Assembly (NCBI RefSeq): GCF_900184735.1 | Contig: NZ_LT855388.1 | Location: 124,001-188,000 of the forward strand | Origin: Paucisalibacillus globulus | GTDB taxonomy: Bacteria; Bacillota; Bacilli; Bacillales; Amphibacillaceae | Length of the DNA: 64,000 nucleotides | Direction of reading: 5' to 3' | In this document: piece by piece, positions 8,993 to 18,273 of the stretch | Layout of the letters: the number at the start of each line of letters is the position of its first letter | Numbering within the stretch: position 1 is the stretch's first letter | Notes under the pieces: model-generated | What the model saw: only the letters and a program-made list of their open reading frames with translations | Told to the model about the DNA's origin: nothing | Databases searched by the model: none | Translations under genes and position numbers: made by a program

Positions 8993-9567
8993 TTAGGTGT
9001 AAGATCTTGAGGTTTTAGATAAAGAAGCTAGTTTTAGTATTAAAGCTCGAGTTCCAATTCCAACAATGATGTAATATATGAATGAATATCTGTATCCCCA
9101 CTCTAAATAATTAACAAGTTTGATCCACTCGCAAAAGGGTTCACCTATAAAGGCATATGTTAGTGCCATAACGATCTGGGCTAAAATAAAAGATTTCCAT
9201 GTTCTAAAATGTTGATATAACAACATGTATGCTACAGGTACCATTGAAAAATCAAAAGGAAAGGCCCGAGGAATAATAGGTAGGAATGCAATTGGATAAT
9301 CCCAAAAACTATATTGTGCACCAACTACATCTAATAAGGTTGTTGTCAAGATAATTATGGTACCAAATAACAAAATTTCTAAAATAATGTCTCGTTTAAC
9401 AAGTTTAGCCCATATAACCCAAGGCACAATAAAAAAACTACTAGAATCCACCATTCCCAAGTTAAAAACTCATTTTTTAGCCAACCATTTAATTCTAAAT
9501 GATAGAGCTTATCTTCTAATAAACGTATTTCCTTAAGATTTTCAAATATATTATCTATTGTTATCAT
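8993..9567 (-). pseudogene. CBO0543-family membrane protein, frameshifted
   Basis: Two frames together give a full-length CBO0543-type membrane protein of about 190 aa. The N-terminal part (from 9567) runs through the hydrophobic TWEWWILVV segment. Then a run of seven T on the minus strand (plus-strand A run 9431-9437) shifts the frame, and the C-terminal part resumes with Phe-Phe-Ile-Val-Pro-Trp-Val-Ile-Trp. Eight T would restore the frame. Family features include the YSFWDYP and PFDFSM motifs and four to five membrane segments. Either a true single-base deletion or a homopolymer sequencing error. It is grouped with the DUF421 gene, a pairing common in bacilli. Confidence 0.75.
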
Positions 9568-9846
9568 CCCTTATGTTCAGATACTTTTGATCTTAGCCCC
9601 TTTGAGCCACCTTTTTAGTATTACCGTTTTTTGGTAATTAATTCCCATTGTAAATAAGAAAAGTTTAAGGCCTGACATTGAACTTATTGAAAACTCTTTA
9701 GCAACGAAAACTATAAAGCCTAGTAGCCAATAAATACAATTCGGTAACTGACTTCCTAGTACTAGTTCTTGTCCATTTTTACATAATGTAGTATTCTGAA
9801 AATTGAGAAGAAAATAAGGTAAATTAAATGTAATGGGGAAAATAAA

Positions 9847-10659
9847 ATGAGCGATTCTAGATATATAAAACAATTAGATATACATGATACCGGAATGGTT
9901 TTTACGTTTGTAAAAAAAGGTAATGAATTTGTTCATACCAACATTGAAGGACAGTTAGTTTATAACCTAGGATATACACCAAGTGATATTATAGGTAAAA
10001 CTTTAACTGAACTCTTTCCTGGGGAATATGCCAAGATGAAATATAACTATTACTCAGATGCTTGGGCAGGGAACATTATCCACTATGAAAGTAGTATAAA
10101 TGGGATTCAATATATTGCCTATTTGAGGCCGATCATAGAGGGTGGTAAAGTAGTTGAGGTGATAGGATCGTGTATTAATGTAACAGAGCAAACAGAATTA
10201 CAAAAATCTATGTCTATAAAGAACAACTCAAAACCCATTTTTTTAACAAGTTTAACGGAAGAAAAATTATATAAAGCTCTACAAACCGCTGCTGACCTAA
10301 TCAATCATACTTCGAAACAAGCGAATAATGCTGAGAGAAGGAACCTGACGATTAAAGAGAATAATAATATCATCTTTATCCCAGTTACGGAGATTATATT
10401 TATTGAGAGAGTGGATAGAAAATCACTTATTCATACAAATAACAAACGATTTGAAACTTATGAAGCATTAACTTGTTTGCATCAACAACTAAACGAAAAT
10501 TTTATAAGGTGTCATAAGTCCTATATATTAAATACAGATTATTTAGAGATTATTGAACAAAGAGGCCAAAAATATTTTGCCCATTTTAGGGACTACGATA
10601 TGGAAGCTAGAATTTCAATCAACTTGGTTAAGTTATTAAAAATGTATAAATCGAACTAA
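9847..10659 (+). CDS. PAS-LytTR transcriptional regulator
   Basis: 270 aa. Residues about 10-125 form a PAS sensor domain (the LVYNLGYTPSDIIGKTLTELFP stretch, ending with the usual Val-Thr-Glu-Gln linker). After a helical linker, residues about 165-268 form a LytTR DNA-binding domain with the pattern IPVTEIIFIERVDRKSLIHT, a fully family-like FIRCHKSYILN, and a basic C-terminus. There is no receiver domain and no neighbouring kinase, so it is probably a one-component cytoplasmic regulator whose PAS domain binds an unknown ligand. Ribosome site TGGGGA. It lies divergent from the DUF421 pair and is followed by a terminator. Confidence 0.9.
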   Translation: MSDSRYIKQLDIHDTGMVFTFVKKGNEFVHTNIEGQLVYNLGYTPSDIIGKTLTELFPGEYAKMKYNYYSDAWAGNIIHYESSINGIQYIAYLRPIIEGGKVVEVIGSCINVTEQTELQKSMSIKNNSKPIFLTSLTEEKLYKALQTAADLINHTSKQANNAERRNLTIKENNNIIFIPVTEIIFIERVDRKSLIHTNNKRFETYEALTCLHQQLNENFIRCHKSYILNTDYLEIIEQRGQKYFAHFRDYDMEARISINLVKLLKMYKSN

Positions 10660-10687
10660 CTCGGCAATTATTTTGCTGGGTTTTTTA
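10660..10687 (+). terminator. Intrinsic terminator after PAS-LytTR gene
   Basis: Eight-pair stem CTCGGCAA / TTGCTGGG (with G-T pairs) followed by six T at 10681-10686. Confidence 0.75.
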
Positions 10688-10990
10688 ATTTTTATAAAAT
10701 TATATAATTTTTGTTTCTAATTAAAAAATTAATGTCTAAAACAGTTATTATATTGTTCGAAATATGTTAGATATTGTTTGAAGTGAATTAGACAACAAAA
10801 TAAATTACCTTTATTATAGGACCTATTATATAGATTGAATAACAATCATGGGTATTATTCTGATTCTTATTAACTAAGTTCGAAAGTTGCGAGATGAATT
10901 AACAGGAAATTAAGCCTAAAGCAGCCATATATTTTCATCGAGGAAAACATAGCATTTGGATCACTATTTTGAAAGGGGGAGACTACTGTT
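10688..10990. other. Intergenic region upstream of the Spo0E-like gene
   Basis: About 300 bp, very AT-rich. It carries the leader and presumably the promoter of the Spo0E-like gene, but no box is convincing by eye. Confidence 0.3.
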
Positions 10991-11182
10991 ATGGGAAATG
11001 GAGAAATATTTCAACAAAATACTATCCTTCATTCTGAAATAGAAGATAAAAGGAAACGTCTCATTTTACTTGGAAAAGAATTGGGACTAACGCACCAAGA
11101 AACGGTTCTAAACAGCCAGTTACTAGATGAATTAATCAATGAATATATTAAAAGTAAGTCGAAAGAAAGAAAAGATAGGTAA
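10991..11182 (+). CDS. Spo0E-family aspartyl-phosphate phosphatase
   Basis: 63 aa, the typical size. The ribosome site GAAAGGGGGAG supports the start. It is a predicted helical hairpin with the family signature SQLLDELI (residues about 44-51) in the second helix. Spo0E-type proteins dephosphorylate Spo0A~P and so delay sporulation. Here the gene lies alone between the PAS-LytTR regulator and tRNA-Ala. Its stop is followed in the same frame by another open stretch of 66 codons (separate entry). Confidence 0.85.
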   Translation: MGNGEIFQQNTILHSEIEDKRKRLILLGKELGLTHQETVLNSQLLDELINEYIKSKSKERKDR

Positions 11183-11383
11183 TCTCGTTTTTTCGATAAA
11201 ATACGAATCCAACAATATATAAAAGTTAAAGGAGACCAAACTTTTGAAGAAGATGACGAGTGGGCTTGTACTAGAAAATTGATTCAAATTAATAAAGCAC
11301 ATAAACGTTTGGGCAAGCTCCCAGCTAAAGATTTCGGAAAAATAGGAAATGACAATGAAGGATCGTTTGGAATTGATAAATAA
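11183..11383 (+). other. Open stretch in frame with and directly after the Spo0E stop
   Basis: 66 sense codons continue in the same frame immediately after the Spo0E TAA, ending at TAA 11381-11383. The second half reads as a plausible soluble protein: an acidic TFEEDDEWACT segment, then a basic LIQINKAHKRLGKLPAKDF helix. There is no ATG and no ribosome site at its head. Options: remnant of another gene, a stop-codon readthrough extension, or chance. I do not recognise a family. Confidence 0.25.
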
Positions 11384-11579
11384 TTTTCTAATGGAGTGAA
11401 AAAAACTAATATTCCAATACGGTTATTTGATATAAAGTGAGCAGTTTATTTTATAAAGGCATTATTTAGCTCTGTCTATTCCTATGACGTTTAAGTTTGT
11501 CCAAGTTAATTGAAGAGACAAAGGTTTCGCCCCAAAAAGTCTGTATTACTAAAAAGTGAATAAAACTTTTATAAAAATA

Positions 11580-11620
11580 AATAGGACTCAAGTCCCGATA
11601 ATAAGGGTTTGAGTCCTATC
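11580..11620 (-). terminator. Terminator of tRNA-Ala (bidirectional)
   Basis: Perfect 11-bp arms ATAGGACTCAA (11581-11591) and TTGAGTCCTAT (11609-11619), with T-rich sequence on the minus-strand 3' side. It lies 9 nt downstream of the tRNA 3' end. Confidence 0.8.
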
Positions 11621-11628
11621 TGTATCAA

Positions 11629-11701
11629 TGGAGCATAGCGGGCTCGAACCGCTGACCTCTACACTGCCAGTGTAGCGCTCTCCCAGCTGAGCTAATGCCC
11701 C
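11629..11701 (-). tRNA. tRNA-Ala(GGC)
   Basis: 73 nt, a complete cloverleaf by hand folding. The acceptor stem is 7 bp with the alanine identity pair G3-U70, the D stem is GCTC/GAGC, and the anticodon stem is CTACA/TGTAG with loop CTGGCAG. The anticodon is GGC, the T arm contains TTCGAGCC, and the discriminator is A73. CCA is not encoded. It reads GCC/GCU alanine codons. Its 3' 42 nt are duplicated at 2925-2966, making it the probable integration target for the segment to its left. Confidence 0.95.
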
Positions 11702-11866
11702 GTATGAATAACATAATTATAATCTCTTTGAGAGAACTTTTCAATCCTATAAGACTATTAGTAAGATAGAAGATGAAACACAATGGAAAAACAATACGTC
11801 TATTTCTATGTGGACAAGTATAAGATTTTAGTAAGGGCATAAATATAGTCATGATGAGGTGCTAAC

Positions 11867-12397
11867 ATGGATTTTCATAAAGTAATAGAAGAGCAGAATA
11901 GTAGTAATTACACTTATCTAAATGAGAGAGTTGCTGTACGAAGTGTTATTTATAAAGAAGACAGGGTTTTGTTAGTTCACTCAAGTAAGGGTTATTATAA
12001 GTTTCCGGGTGGCGGTGTTGAACTAAAGGAAAGCCATGAAGCAGCACTGATCAGAGAGATAAGAGAAGAAACCGGTTATGTTAACGGCCAGGTGAAACTA
12101 AAGATGGGGACCGTTATCGAGAGAAGGATAGATGAATACGATAGTAATGCCTTGTTTCAAATGACTTCCCATTACTATCTTTGTGAATTGATAGATGAGT
12201 ATAAAGTTAATCAGGAATTAGATGATTATGAGCATGAAGAGCAATTTACACCTGTTTGGATGGAACCAGAGAAAGCAGTTAGACAAAACCAAATAAAGAT
12301 CGATGAGCTAAACCAAAACAGCTTTCTACTGCGAGAGAATTATGTTCTCGAGAAGCTAAATCAATTCATGAAACAGAATCAAGTTAATCTACCATAA
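11867..12397 (+). CDS. Nudix hydrolase
   Basis: 176 aa. The Nudix box is complete, beginning at Gly-Gly-Val-Glu (residue about 48) and reading GxxxxxE, then REIREETGY (residues about 61-69), with the metal-binding Glu residues present. The preceding KFPGGG is typical. The family hydrolyses nucleoside diphosphates linked to another moiety; the substrate here is not predictable. RBS GAGGTG. It is followed 30 bp later by the GH3 gene on the same strand and may share its transcript. Residues 130-176 form a family-variable helical tail. Confidence 0.9.
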   Translation: MDFHKVIEEQNSSNYTYLNERVAVRSVIYKEDRVLLVHSSKGYYKFPGGGVELKESHEAALIREIREETGYVNGQVKLKMGTVIERRIDEYDSNALFQMTSHYYLCELIDEYKVNQELDDYEHEEQFTPVWMEPEKAVRQNQIKIDELNQNSFLLRENYVLEKLNQFMKQNQVNLP

Positions 12398-12427
12398 TTT
12401 ATTTTGAATAGGAGAAGGGACGATTAC

Positions 12428-14122
12428 ATGAAAAAGTATGTTAAGTTTATCAGTCTATTTATTATCCTTCTCATCACAATAGTTGCAATTTGGTTTGGAA
12501 AGGATTTCCTAGCTACTCAAAGCACTTTTTTTGCAAAAGATGCGCAGCAATTGGAGCGATTTCCGATTGATAAAATTGGTATGGTAAAACCGGATCCGTC
12601 CATTCTTTATGTGAAAAAAGTTATCCAGCATGCAAAGGAAGGTAAGGCTCCTGATATTCCATTTATTGCTGGGAACTCTCTAGTTAGTGAAGTGAAGTCT
12701 ACCTTTGGAGAACCTGAAAGTTCCATTACAGCAGGTGACGGGATATATATCGATTATCAAGGTGGTACCGTTAGTTTTGGCTATAGTGATGACACTATCT
12801 TTGATGTTCGCTCCTATCGGGAAGAAGTAAAAAGCATACGCTATGAGGATATCATTCAGGCTGCTGGAGAAGCTGATGAACAAAGGTATTACAAAGATAA
12901 TCAAGTAGACCAAATTATATTGGTATACCATGTAAATGAAGTCTACCAGCTGAAATGGATATTGCCTAGACCTTCGGATAGTGATCCCAATCCAGTGGTG
13001 CATCATATTTCGGTATATACCGACCCTGGATTTCCAAATGAAGAGGAACTGAGTCTAGTAGAATCCTTGACCCTAGATGAAAAAATAGGCCAAATGATTA
13101 TGGCTGGGATAGAAGGAACAACACCGACTCCAGAAGCTATTGATTTAATTGAGGAATATAAGATCGGTGGGTTTATTTTCTTCCGTGATAATTTAACAAG
13201 TTATAGCCAATCCTTAGATTTTATTAATGGAATGAAGCAAATGAATAAGGGGAATAAAATTCCGTTATTTTTATCGGTGGATCAAGAGGGAGGACGTGTT
13301 CGGAGATTACCAGGGCTTGAAGAACTCCCTACGAACAAGGAAATTGGATTACTAGATAATCCAGAGCTGTCCTACCAAGTTGGTACTATTTTAGCAAAAG
13401 AACTACAAGCTTTCGGTATGAATATGAATTATTCACCAGTCATGGATGTGAATAGTAATCCGAAGAATCCTGTTATTGGTGATAGGGCTTTTGGGAATAA
13501 AACAGAATTAGTAAGCAGGCTAGGAACTCAGACGATGAAAGGTATGGAGGATGAAAATATTATACCCGTCATCAAACATTTCCCTGGACACGGGGATACA
13601 TCAGTTGATTCTCATTTGGAGTTACCACGTATTGATAAAAGCCTAGCTGAGTTGTATGATATGGAATTAATTCCGTTCATTGATGCCATTCGAGAAGGGG
13701 CAGATGTTGTGATGGTGGCGCATATCCTATTCCAACAATTAGATGATCAGTATCCATCGTCCATGTCCAAACCCATTATTACAGATTTGCTTAGAGATGA
13801 GTTGGGCTTTGAAGGAGTTATTATAACAGATGACATGATGATGGATGCAATTGAGAGTCATTATGAGATTGGGGAAGCGGCTGTCCAATCTGTGAAGGCA
13901 GGGAGTGACATCATCTTAATTAGTGAGCATTATGAGGATATTATTCAATCATTTGAAGCAATAAAGGCAGCAGTTCAACAAGGTGAAATAAGTGAAGCGC
14001 GGATTAATAAAAGTGTCGAGAGAATCGTTGAATTAAAGGAAAAGTACGGTGTTAATGACAAACCAGTAGACTATTATGATATTCAACAAATTAACAATGA
14101 AATAAAAGGTCTATTTCAATAG
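12428..14122 (+). CDS. GH3 beta-N-acetylhexosaminidase with N-terminal DUF4309-like domain
   Basis: 564 aa from the ATG at 12428, chosen because GGAGAAGGG lies 8 nt upstream; an upstream TTG is not needed. A signal anchor (about 5-25) is followed by a DUF4309/YjgB-like domain (about 60-205) and a glycoside hydrolase family 3 catalytic domain (about 215-555). The catalytic domain contains DEKIGQM, SVDQEGGRV, KHFPGHGDTSVDSH (the His/Asp dyad loop) and the nucleophile motif ITDDMMMDAI. NagZ-type enzymes release N-acetylglucosamine from muropeptides, here outside the membrane, in wall recycling. The extra N-terminal domain is unlike classical NagZ. A terminator follows. Confidence 0.9.
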   Translation: MKKYVKFISLFIILLITIVAIWFGKDFLATQSTFFAKDAQQLERFPIDKIGMVKPDPSILYVKKVIQHAKEGKAPDIPFIAGNSLVSEVKSTFGEPESSITAGDGIYIDYQGGTVSFGYSDDTIFDVRSYREEVKSIRYEDIIQAAGEADEQRYYKDNQVDQIILVYHVNEVYQLKWILPRPSDSDPNPVVHHISVYTDPGFPNEEELSLVESLTLDEKIGQMIMAGIEGTTPTPEAIDLIEEYKIGGFIFFRDNLTSYSQSLDFINGMKQMNKGNKIPLFLSVDQEGGRVRRLPGLEELPTNKEIGLLDNPELSYQVGTILAKELQAFGMNMNYSPVMDVNSNPKNPVIGDRAFGNKTELVSRLGTQTMKGMEDENIIPVIKHFPGHGDTSVDSHLELPRIDKSLAELYDMELIPFIDAIREGADVVMVAHILFQQLDDQYPSSMSKPIITDLLRDELGFEGVIITDDMMMDAIESHYEIGEAAVQSVKAGSDIILISEHYEDIIQSFEAIKAAVQQGEISEARINKSVERIVELKEKYGVNDKPVDYYDIQQINNEIKGLFQ

Positions 14123-14153
14123 GACTGTTCACCTTGAACAGTCCTGTTTTTTT
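14121..14153 (+). terminator. Intrinsic terminator after GH3 gene
   Basis: Perfect 11-bp arms AGGACTGTTCA (14121-14131) and TGAACAGTCCT (14135-14145), 3-nt loop, then GTTTTTTT. Confidence 0.95.
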
Positions 14154-14390
14154 ATTTAAAGTAAAAATATTAAATTTTTATAATTTAGTTTTTATTTAAG
14201 TCTAAAGTCCAAATATGGGCTTTTGGGGCTATTAGGTAATAACTCCTGTTTTTTGAAAATTCATAGGAGTATAGTAACGAATACTTCCAACTTTACAAAA
14301 ACTTTATAGAATATGACAGTTTACTGTGCTATTAATGATATGTAAGATGCAATTTTGGTCTACGATTCTATAAAAAAGTGGAGGGTTAAA

Positions 14391-17300
14391 ATGAAAAAAG
14401 CATCGATTAGAAAGTTGTTTAATCTAGTTCTTATTTTTGCACTAGTATTCTCGAATACACCGTATGTATTCGCGGGAACTGCAACTAGTAGTGAAGAAAC
14501 ACTTGCCGACAATCTATTTATCTCTGAATACGTAGAGGGTAGCTCATTTAACAAGGCAATTGAGATCTATAACGGTACTGGAGAAGCGGTTAATCTAGCA
14601 AACTATACACTGGAATTGTATAGCAATGGTGCTTCCTCCCCAAGTCAATCCTTAACATTATCAGGCGTGTTAGATCATGGTGATGTATTGGTATTGGCAC
14701 ATGCTAGCGCTAGTGAGGCGATTTTAAATGTAGCCGATGTAACAAATAGTGCTGTAATAAATTTTAACGGCGATGATGCTTTAGCATTAAAGAGTAATGG
14801 TAGTTTACTAGACGTTATTGGAACAATTGGAGATAGAACTAATTTTGGTACAGATAAAACACTAGTAAGAAACTCATCTGTAACATCTCCAAGCGATGTT
14901 TTTGTTGAAACAGATTGGAGTAATCAAGGAAAAGATAATTTTACATATTTAGGATATCACGAGATGGACGGGGTTAATCCAGGAGAACCAGGTGATCCAG
15001 GAGATCCTGGCGAACCAGGAGAACCGGGTGAAGTGTCCGCAATTAGTGATGTTCGTAATCTACCTGATGGTACTAGAGTAACAATTGAGGGTATCGTAAC
15101 TGCTGATAGTGATGCAATAAGTAATGCAGGGCAGCTAACTACTTATATTCAAGACGAGTCAGCGGGTATTAATTTATTTGCTTATCAGAAAGGCGAACAT
15201 CCAAGCTTATCTAAAGGGGATAAGGTTCAAGTAATTGGTGAACTAGATTCCTATAATGGATTAAAGGAAATTGTCCCTACCTCTATTGAAGTATTGGCAC
15301 AAGATCAACCTTTACCAGAAGCACAAACTATTACTTTAGAAGATTTAAATAATCCTGCTATAGCAGAAACTCTTGAAGGACAATTGGTCCAAGTCAATGC
15401 GTTTATTAATAATATTCCTGGAAGTCCTGCTGGTGGAGGATACAATGTTTCACTAGTAGATGCTGACTTTAATGGAACGATTTTACGTGTGATGGAGAAT
15501 GCATTAGATATTTCACAAGTAGAATCGGATAAATGGTATGACATTACAGCGATTGTTAGTCAGTATAATGACTATCAATTAATCCCTACTGAGCAAGCGG
15601 ATATCCAACTTGCTGCAGAACAACCAGATCCTCCGTCTGCAGAGGGACTCTATGAAACGACGGTTGCTAGTATTACAGATGGGGATACAATTCGTATTGA
15701 GACACCAGTATTTGGTGAAGTAAGAGTACGTTTCTTAAATATGGATACTGCGGAGACATATAATGCACATAACAATGACCCAGCCCGTGCGGAAATTAAT
15801 CAGAATCAAAAATATTATGGTGAACTAGCAAAATCTTATATCAATGAATTAATTCAGCCTGGTGACGAAATTTACTTGAAAATTGGTGAAGAACCAACTG
15901 ATGATTATGGCCGTATTCTAGCTGAAGTTATTCGTAAAGAAGATAACTTAAATATCAATCTAGAAATGGTTGCACAAGGTTATGCATCTACTTACTTCCT
16001 TGCACCAATTGATGAAGAGGCATATCCACAGTATCAAGATGCGGTAAGAGAAGCAAAAGATGCAGGTTTGGGAATCTGGAATCCTGAAAATCCTTTACTT
16101 GAGCTACCATTTGTATTCCGAGCGTTTGATGATAAAAAAGGTTTATTACGTTACGTTGGTAATTCCGACACAATGGAATATGTAGTACCAGAGGATTGGG
16201 AGACAGTTCCAGTTGATAAACGTATATTCTTTACTAGTCCTGAAGAAGCAGAATCGTATGGATTCGTACCATTCGGAAGCGAAGATCCAAATATCTTAGA
16301 AGTACAATTCTTAAGCATGAACGATTTACACGGAAAAATTGACCAAGAATACATGATTGATCCTGATGGTGATGGAACTAGTGACATGTATGGTCGTATG
16401 GATTATACTGCTACAGCGATTAAAGAAAGGGAAGCAGAAAATCCAAATACATTAATCGTACACGCTGGTGATATGATTGGTGGAAGTTCTCCGGTTTCCG
16501 GACTTCTACAAGATGAGCCAACAGTTGAAATTATGGAAGAAATAGGATTTGATGTTGGTACAGTTGGAAACCATGAATTTGATGAAGGACTGGATGAATT
16601 ACTTCGTATGGTAAACGGTGGAGATCATCCAGAAGGTAAGGGAACAGAAGGTTATGATGGTATGAACTTCCCTGTACTTTGTGCGAACTGTGTTCATGAA
16701 GATACTGGGGAAACATTCTTAGATCCATACTACATCACAGAAGTTGATGGTGTTGAGATTGGTTTTGTGGGAGTAAACACGGTAGAAACGGTGAATATGG
16801 TCATGCCTGCCTCTTTAGAAGGAGTAGCATTTACAGATGAAGCAGAAGCAGTGAATGATGCGGTTGCTGAATTAAAAGCACAAGGCGTTAAATCAATTGT
16901 TGTGCTAGCACATATGCCAGCATACCAATCTGGCGAAAGTGCAACAGGTGCTGCTGCTGACCTAGCTAATGCGATTGATGATGAAGTTGATATTATTTTT
17001 GCAGCACATAATCATGTTGTGAATAATGCGGTAGTAGATAATAAGTTAATTGTTCAAGCAAATGAATATGGAAAAGCATTTGCAGATGTAGATGTACAAA
17101 TCGATCGCACTACTGGTGACATTATAACGAAAGAAGCGGAAGTTGTATTTGTAAAACAAAGCGACTATACTCCAGATCCAGTAGTAGCGGAAACATTAGC
17201 ATTTTATGCTGAAGCCATTGCACCTATCATTAATGAAGAAGTTGGTTATAACGCTCAAGACTTAACTGGCAGCTATGCAAATGAAAGTGACCATGGTCTT

Positions 17301-18089
17301 GGAAACCTAATTGCAGATGGTATGAAATGGAATATGGATAGTGATTTTGCAATGCAAAATGGCGGGGGAATTCGCGATGTGTTGCTTGCTGGCCCAATTA
17401 CTTGGGGCGAACTATACAATATCCTACCATTTGGGAATACATTGATGAAGGTTGAAATTACTGGAGCAGATCTTTACCCAATTTTAAATGAGCAGCTATC
17501 TGGCTACGGTGGAGATTATAGTATTGCTGGATTCCATTATACATTCAATCCAGAACTACAACAGGTTGTAGATATTACACTTCCAGATGGATCACCAATT
17601 GATATGGATGCTGTTTATACTCTTACGGTGAACAACTACATGGGTACTTCTGATGGTCCAATTAAAGACCTAGGAAAAAATCCTGTAATGGGTCCTGTGG
17701 ATGTGGATGCAATGGTGGAATTCGTTAAGAGCCTAAATAGCTCCGAGGATAACCCAATTGTATATGGACCAGAAGGAAGAATTGCAACAACAGATGAAGT
17801 TCCAGGAGAAGAACCAGAGGAGCCAGAGTATGTAGAGGTTCCAGTTAAGAAGAATAACGGAACAGCTACAGTTCATACAAAAGATCTGGAAGCACTTGAA
17901 CAGGGTGCCCATGTCATCATCAACATTTACAATAGAAGTAAACCTAGAAAACTATTATTAAATAAAAAACAAGTTGAAATATTGAAAGAAAAAAATGTAA
18001 CACTAAAGGTAACGAACGGAACAACATCTAAAACATTTGTTATGGTTGAAGTGAGAGATAGAATTTTACAAGTTAGTTTAGTGGATTAG
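14391..18089 (+). CDS. Large secreted YhcR-like nuclease / 5'-nucleotidase
   Basis: 1232 aa from the ATG preceded by TGGAGGG. Order of parts: signal peptide (cut near residue 27, VFA); lamin-tail-like domain (about 36-165); Gly-Pro-Glu/Asp collagen-like linker (about 196-212); OB-fold region (about 213-410); staphylococcal-nuclease domain (about 418-575, with TDGDTIRI and DDYGR); calcineurin-type phosphoesterase (about 636-900, with NDLHG, HAGDMIGG and GNHEFDEG); 5'-nucleotidase C-terminal domain (about 948-1110, with QNGGGIR); Lys-rich tail. This is the layout of Bacillus subtilis YhcR, a calcium-dependent extracellular nuclease. No LPxTG-type sortase signal or C-terminal TM is visible, so release or non-covalent wall binding is likely. 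Role: scavenging nucleic acids. Confidence 0.9.
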   Translation: MKKASIRKLFNLVLIFALVFSNTPYVFAGTATSSEETLADNLFISEYVEGSSFNKAIEIYNGTGEAVNLANYTLELYSNGASSPSQSLTLSGVLDHGDVLVLAHASASEAILNVADVTNSAVINFNGDDALALKSNGSLLDVIGTIGDRTNFGTDKTLVRNSSVTSPSDVFVETDWSNQGKDNFTYLGYHEMDGVNPGEPGDPGDPGEPGEPGEVSAISDVRNLPDGTRVTIEGIVTADSDAISNAGQLTTYIQDESAGINLFAYQKGEHPSLSKGDKVQVIGELDSYNGLKEIVPTSIEVLAQDQPLPEAQTITLEDLNNPAIAETLEGQLVQVNAFINNIPGSPAGGGYNVSLVDADFNGTILRVMENALDISQVESDKWYDITAIVSQYNDYQLIPTEQADIQLAAEQPDPPSAEGLYETTVASITDGDTIRIETPVFGEVRVRFLNMDTAETYNAHNNDPARAEINQNQKYYGELAKSYINELIQPGDEIYLKIGEEPTDDYGRILAEVIRKEDNLNINLEMVAQGYASTYFLAPIDEEAYPQYQDAVREAKDAGLGIWNPENPLLELPFVFRAFDDKKGLLRYVGNSDTMEYVVPEDWETVPVDKRIFFTSPEEAESYGFVPFGSEDPNILEVQFLSMNDLHGKIDQEYMIDPDGDGTSDMYGRMDYTATAIKEREAENPNTLIVHAGDMIGGSSPVSGLLQDEPTVEIMEEIGFDVGTVGNHEFDEGLDELLRMVNGGDHPEGKGTEGYDGMNFPVLCANCVHEDTGETFLDPYYITEVDGVEIGFVGVNTVETVNMVMPASLEGVAFTDEAEAVNDAVAELKAQGVKSIVVLAHMPAYQSGESATGAAADLANAIDDEVDIIFAAHNHVVNNAVVDNKLIVQANEYGKAFADVDVQIDRTTGDIITKEAEVVFVKQSDYTPDPVVAETLAFYAEAIAPIINEEVGYNAQDLTGSYANESDHGLGNLIADGMKWNMDSDFAMQNGGGIRDVLLAGPITWGELYNILPFGNTLMKVEITGADLYPILNEQLSGYGGDYSIAGFHYTFNPELQQVVDITLPDGSPIDMDAVYTLTVNNYMGTSDGPIKDLGKNPVMGPVDVDAMVEFVKSLNSSEDNPIVYGPEGRIATTDEVPGEEPEEPEYVEVPVKKNNGTATVHTKDLEALEQGAHVIINIYNRSKPRKLLLNKKQVEILKEKNVTLKVTNGTTSKTFVMVEVRDRILQVSLVD

Positions 18090-18095
18090 GATAGT

Positions 18096-18130
18096 GGAGT
18101 ATCTCCTTTTAGTGGGGATACTCCTTTTAA
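18096..18130 (+). terminator. Intrinsic terminator after the nuclease gene
   Basis: 11-bp stem GGAGTATCTCC / GGGGATACTCC (one G-T pair), loop TTTTAGT, tail TTTT. Confidence 0.85.
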
Positions 18131-18229
18131 TATTGCATCAGGCATTCGTGATATTTACTTCCATTACAACAATCAATCGCATAGTTTTCTATATTCTAAG
18201 GATATATCTTTTGGCGAGGTAAGATTCTT

Positions 18230-18264
18230 AAAAATAAGAAAGGAAAGCCATCACAGCTTTCCTT
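18230..18264 (-). terminator. Intrinsic terminator of the sigma/anti-sigma operon
   Basis: Arms AAGGAAAGC (18240-18248) and GCTTTCCTT (18256-18264), T-rich on the minus-strand 3' side. Confidence 0.8.
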
Positions 18265-18273
18265 ACTCATGCA

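Noticed and set aside
9577-9873. 98-aa minus-strand ORF between the CBO0543 remnant and the PAS-LytTR gene
   Set aside because: No ribosome site, overlaps the start of the PAS-LytTR gene, and the sequence matches no family I know. A remnant cannot be excluded.
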